Assembly: GCF_964355755.1 (NCBI RefSeq)
Contig: NC_092678.1
Location: 4,376,922 to 4,436,921, forward strand
Reading direction: 5' to 3'
Length of the DNA stretch: 60,000 bases
Source: Antedon mediterranea
Taxonomy: Eukaryota; Echinodermata; Crinoidea; Comatulida; Antedonidae
The translations under genes and the position numbers were made by a program. Under the pieces are notes generated by a model. It saw nothing but the letters and a program-made list of their open reading frames with translations. It did no database searches and was not told the origin of the DNA. Shown one piece after another: positions 58,101 through 60,000 of this stretch. Numbering within the stretch: the stretch's first letter is position 1; each line of letters begins with the position of its first letter.

Positions 58101-60000
58101 AGTTAATATGTATGCAAAATCTCAAGTTACTTTATTGCTGTTATTGTTGCAAAATTTCAATAATAATTTTTTTATTTCGTCTAGGTTATTATACGCAAAT
58201 AGCCACTATTGCTGATGTAGACGAGAATGTCTCGGTGAGTTCTAATGAATGTATTAATATTTCATATCCAGGTACTGTTTGTTTACATGAAACTTGCATC
58301 ACAACCAGTGTTTTCTGTTAATTTGTTATCTTTCAAAACAAATATACGCTTCAAAATATAGATTTACATGTGGTCACAGAAAGTGATAAAAATATATAGA
58401 ATGAGGGACCTGGGAAAACCAAAAGAGCCTAGAGAGGGAGAATGATATTGCATCTGATAAAGCTCTGTCTACACTATCAAACTAGTTTGACAAAAAAAGT
58501 TTGATGTGTCTAAATAATAGTAGGTCAAAAGTTCGGTTGAAATATTTCGTCAAACTAGCGATGCTCGGAATGGAAGAAGGCAATCTAAATGTCTAAATAA
58601 TGGTAGTGATATGACATCATCATGTCCATATATGGGCACATCATATTTTTTGTCATCAAGGTTGATAGTGTAGACAGACCTTAAGGAATCGGAAACATGT
58701 GATAGACCTTTGTTTAAAACCTTTCTATGGCATATTGCTTGCATACTTATGCAAGATGATTTAATCTCATTGCCCCATCCTTTGAATGGGATGTAAAGCT
58801 GTTGGTTAACATGTGTACCATAATAAAAAACTATTTGAAAGGAGTACAGCAATGTCTGCAGGTTTACTGATAGTCAAAGCCGCTGTCCGTACAGGCCATT
58901 ATTAAAATATTTCTTATAATTCTACTCTAATAATTGTGTTATTGTGTTCTTTGCAGAAATACATTCACGTTCTTAGTCGGCCAATGGTAATTAAGCAGAT
59001 ATACAACACCATTTGGACGAATGTATATATGGATGATGCAGCAAGTGATGAGGTAGATCTTTAAATTGTGATCTCACTCCAATTAATGACCCCTCCAATT
59101 ATTGACCCCAATTAAGGACACCTTCAATTTAAGACTCCCAATTTAGAACACTCTTTCTGAGAACCTACTACTGATCCATTTATATTTTATTTGAGAACTT
59201 CTTTATGCCCACAAGAGAAGTTTAATAAAACTGATAGAGATACTATAATTGTGCTAAACAGACCATGACTCGTACAAGATTTGTACCCAGGACTATGAAT
59301 TTCAAAGACAAGTTTCTCTCTTCTGAACGTTATCCTTGAAGTTATCACATTATATAGAATAGGAAATTCTTTCACAACCATCGCATCATATTCACCAATT
59401 GTTCAATATTTAATTTGTCACATGTCTAGCCACCAGGGTATTGATGCATTAAAAGAAATCCAGTCTATATGCTAATGAATTCAACAATATTACTACAGCT
59501 CTAAATGCTTGATTTATATTGTGATTTTATTATTTTGAAATAAGGGCTTAGCTTTGATGACAACTGTTGCCCAGCCTGTGTTTGACAAGAAGAACGATAC
59601 AGTAAGTATTTCTTTGTTTCTCTGTATACACAATCTATCAACACATACAAAACATTTGTTGCTTTAACACATCTACTGCCCTTAAATAAATAAATCCCTG
59701 CTTTCATTTCTATTCTGTACTGTATTCCGGTTTTGGTTTCAACTCAACTCTGTAAGCTCTGTCTACAATATCAAATTTTATGGGAGAAAAAATGTGATGT
59801 GCCCATATATGGACACAATGACATCATATCACTAGCATATTTGGGCACATCACACTTTGTCAAATGATAGCGTAGACAGAGCTTAATATATGGATATAGT
59901 AGTATAATTTCAAAATGAACATGTTGTCATTTTGTTTCAGGCGGAGAAAGGTATTTTGCTGGGGGTTGTTGGTGTAGATGTACCGATTGTGGAAATTCTC
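34156..60000 (+). CDS. CACNA2D3: Voltage-gated calcium channel alpha2delta subunit, CACNA2D3/4 class (5' part, 15 exons)
   Basis: Exons: 34156-34238, 38391-38472, 45187-45303, 51349-51408, 53262-53424, 54590-54721, 55315-55375, 55835-55985, 56644-56724, 56968-57057, 57478-57667, 58185-58234, 58957-59052, 59545-59601, 59941 to the window edge. Phases agree, giving 491 codons of a protein expected to be about 1,100. Alpha2delta is a secreted-side, membrane-anchored subunit that traffics and places presynaptic calcium channels. Residues 1-22 are a signal peptide ([13 protein letters not shown]). VWA_N and VWA domains follow, with the MIDAS motif DKSGS at 249-253 and ITDGA downstream. [27 protein letters not shown] and [11 protein letters not shown] resemble vertebrate alpha2delta-3/4 and Drosophila straightjacket more than alpha2delta-1/2. 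Two ATGs are adjacent; the first was chosen. The cache/chemotaxis-like and delta parts lie beyond the window. Confidence 0.93.
34600..34710 (-). mobile_element. Remnant of a non-LTR retrotransposon C-terminus
   Basis: The minus strand encodes [17 protein letters not shown] (within 34608-34679), matching the conserved xxAxDRxxWR tail found at the end of many LINE reverse transcriptases. A stop codon lies a few codons upstream and no RT core motifs were seen next to it, so this is a short dead fragment, inserted antisense in CACNA2D intron 1. Confidence 0.55.
37228..37480. repeat. Diverged 112-bp tandem repeat
   Basis: TCAATGGAAATATTATATTT recurs at exactly 112-base spacing (C of CAAT at 37230, 37342, 37454). 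Each time it is followed by TAACACCTAAATAAATTCCT, GTTGATTGGA-type and GGGTCACGTGG-type words, with about 10-15% differences. The third copy is only partial. Confidence 0.85.
41541..41912. repeat. 186-bp tandem duplication
   Basis: TTAAAGAGAAGTAGACTAAT begins both copies (41541 and 41727), and both run through TAATTTGGCCCTGCATAAAC, GGGAAATGTTAAAAAAATTA and GTGTATTAATGTATTCACAA. They differ by a handful of substitutions and small indels. Confidence 0.92.
42435..42598. mobile_element. MITE family A, copy 5, with two core units
   Basis: The ends are AAGCTCTGTCTAGACTATC and GATAGTGTAGACAGAGCTTT. The interior carries two adjacent 21-bp words (ATCACTACCATATTTGAGCA then ATCATTACCATATTTGGGCA). This is the smallest state from which the long arrays at 9231 and 55384 could grow. 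Confidence 0.92.
45771..45908. repeat. Foldback with hammerhead-like core on the minus strand
   Basis: Perfect 26-base arms (AAATAAGTTAAAACTGCCTC then AATATA at 45779-45804; complement at 45877-45902) enclose 72 bases. In the loop the minus strand reads CTGATGA, T, GGGC-TAT-GCCC, GAAACATGTC, which resembles the CUGAUGA-stem II-GAAA core of hammerhead ribozymes, with an extra base. Such cores are known in Penelope-like retroelements and other retroposons. No partner for ACATGTC before stem I was found, so activity is doubtful. Confidence 0.55.
49380..49730. repeat. TCA/ATT low-complexity tract with internal duplication
   Basis: Irregular (ATC)n and (ATT)n repeats. The block CATAATACCATAATAATATT, then TTAATCATC, appears twice about 70 bases apart (49477 and 49546). 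The short frame across it is not coding. Confidence 0.9.
51409..53261. other. CACNA2D intron 4, no gene accepted
   Basis: It contains one MITE-A copy (52361-52498). Right next to it is a 108-codon minus-strand frame (52496-52822; [35 protein letters not shown]) whose composition is less AT-biased than a random frame. I recognise no family and no splice structure, so it is recorded only as a possible gene or element fragment. Confidence 0.5.
52361..52498. mobile_element. MITE family A, copy 6 (138 bp)
   Basis: The left end is TTAAGCCTTGTCACTATCAA, with a 4-base deletion against the family; the right end is GATAGTGTAGACAGAGCTTT. The core is ATCACTATTATATTTGGGAA followed by a shortened second unit. 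Confidence 0.88.
53397..53900. repeat. Nine-copy 56-bp array duplicating an exon end and its 5' splice site
   Basis: Copies start at 53397, 53453, 53509, 53565, 53621, 53677, 53733, 53789 and 53845 with constant period 56. Copy 1 is real gene sequence: its first 28 bases are the end of CACNA2D exon 5 ([10 protein letters not shown], ending ATGG) and its last 28 the start of intron 5 (GTAAGTACACTCACTCACTC). So eight extra copies of exon end plus GTAAGT donor lie in the intron. Differences are single bases. Only the first donor keeps the reading frame. Confidence 0.97.
53901..54589. other. CACNA2D intron 5 remainder, no gene accepted
   Basis: An open frame continuous with exon 6 reaches back to 54391 ([19 protein letters not shown]), but the acceptor attttattttag at 54589 and family similarity place the exon start at 54590. 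The rest is AT-rich. Confidence 0.7.
55384..55512. repeat. Six-unit 21-bp array derived from the MITE family A core
   Basis: The unit AAATATGGTAGTGATATGCC(C) is the reverse complement of the 21-bp core of MITE family A. No MITE ends flank it. It begins 8 bases after the donor of CACNA2D exon 7 (55376), ending with GATATGACATCAT, another MITE-interior word. Confidence 0.93.
57687..57905 (+). mobile_element. tRNA-derived SINE family 1, second copy
   Basis: It starts GTTGAGTGGCTGAGCGGTCT (A-box region) and continues with ATTCATAGCCATCAATCGGA, TTCTTGTGGTAGAAAAAGTC, GGTCCAGTGTACAAATCG and GAGTAGGGGCTTATCCCCAT. All of these align in order with the SINE at 16841-17157. The B box is degraded. It begins 20 bases after the exon 11 donor of CACNA2D. 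Confidence 0.8.
58458..58684. mobile_element. MITE family A, copy 7 (227 bp, with extra interior)
   Basis: The ends are AAAGCTCTGTCTACACTATC and GATAGTGTAGACAGACCTTA. The interior repeats GTGTCTAAATAATAGTAG / ATGTCTAAATAATGGTAG on either side of about 70 unrelated bases, suggesting a secondary insertion or duplication within the MITE. Confidence 0.88.
59753..59885. mobile_element. MITE family A, copy 8 (133 bp)
   Basis: The ends are TAAGCTCTGTCTACAATATC and GATAGCGTAGACAGAGCTTA; the core is ATCACTAGCATATTTGGGCA and CATCACACTTT. It lies 55 bases before the last exon in the window. Confidence 0.9.

Larger units (their letters stand above)
55835..59052 (+). other. CACNA2D3: CACNA2D VWA-domain coding block (exons 8-13)
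   Basis: Exons 8-13 encode residues 233-452. [16 protein letters not shown] opens the von Willebrand A fold with the metal-binding DxSxS of the [43 protein letters not shown] and [17 protein letters not shown] (second MIDAS aspartate) follow, then [10 protein letters not shown] and [16 protein letters not shown]. In alpha2delta the MIDAS contacts the alpha1 pore subunit and is needed for channel trafficking. Confidence 0.9.

Overview
The window is a piece of an animal nuclear chromosome. It is AT-rich, with genes split into many short GT-AG exons and introns filled with microsatellites, minisatellites, MITEs and tRNA-derived SINEs. Protein matches and the frequent taggccta-type words suggest an invertebrate deuterostome, most likely an echinoderm or relative; this placement is inference. 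There is no prokaryotic gene, operon, CRISPR array or integrated virus.

Three protein genes lie head to tail on the + strand. (1) 81-1988 is the 3' half of a protein arginine methyltransferase of the PRMT6 type, four exons, with its 5' part outside the window. (2) 2839-27948 is a complete CADPS/CAPS gene (calcium-dependent activator for secretion). It has 22 coding exons that join in frame to a 1262-residue protein with a C2 domain, a PH domain, a Munc13-like region and an acidic tail. (3) 34156-60000 is the 5' part of a voltage-gated calcium channel alpha2delta gene of the CACNA2D3/4 class. It has a signal peptide, VWA_N and VWA domains with a MIDAS motif, 15 exons and 491 codons, and runs off the right edge. 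CADPS primes dense-core vesicles and alpha2delta positions presynaptic calcium channels, so the two neighbours serve the same step of regulated secretion. Their human orthologues also sit on the same chromosome arm (3p).

By region: 1-2.0 kb PRMT6 with a 16-bp minisatellite in an intron; 2.0-2.84 kb intergenic with a CADPS promoter candidate; 2.84-27.95 kb CADPS, whose introns carry most of the mobile elements; 27.95-34.15 kb intergenic with two tandem arrays; 34.15-60 kb CACNA2D, with large introns 1-3 and a compact exon cluster from 53 kb.

No new gene system was found. The strongest unusual signals are structural. A nine-copy 56-bp tandem array at 53397-53900 copies a real exon end plus its 5' splice site. 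One MITE family (eight copies in 60 kb) has an internal 21-bp unit expanded into satellite arrays twice. A 668-bp element with a perfect 8-bp target duplication sits directly after a splice donor, and a SINE is nested in a MITE. All exon borders come from reading frames, GT-AG sites and protein similarity recalled from family knowledge, not from transcripts.
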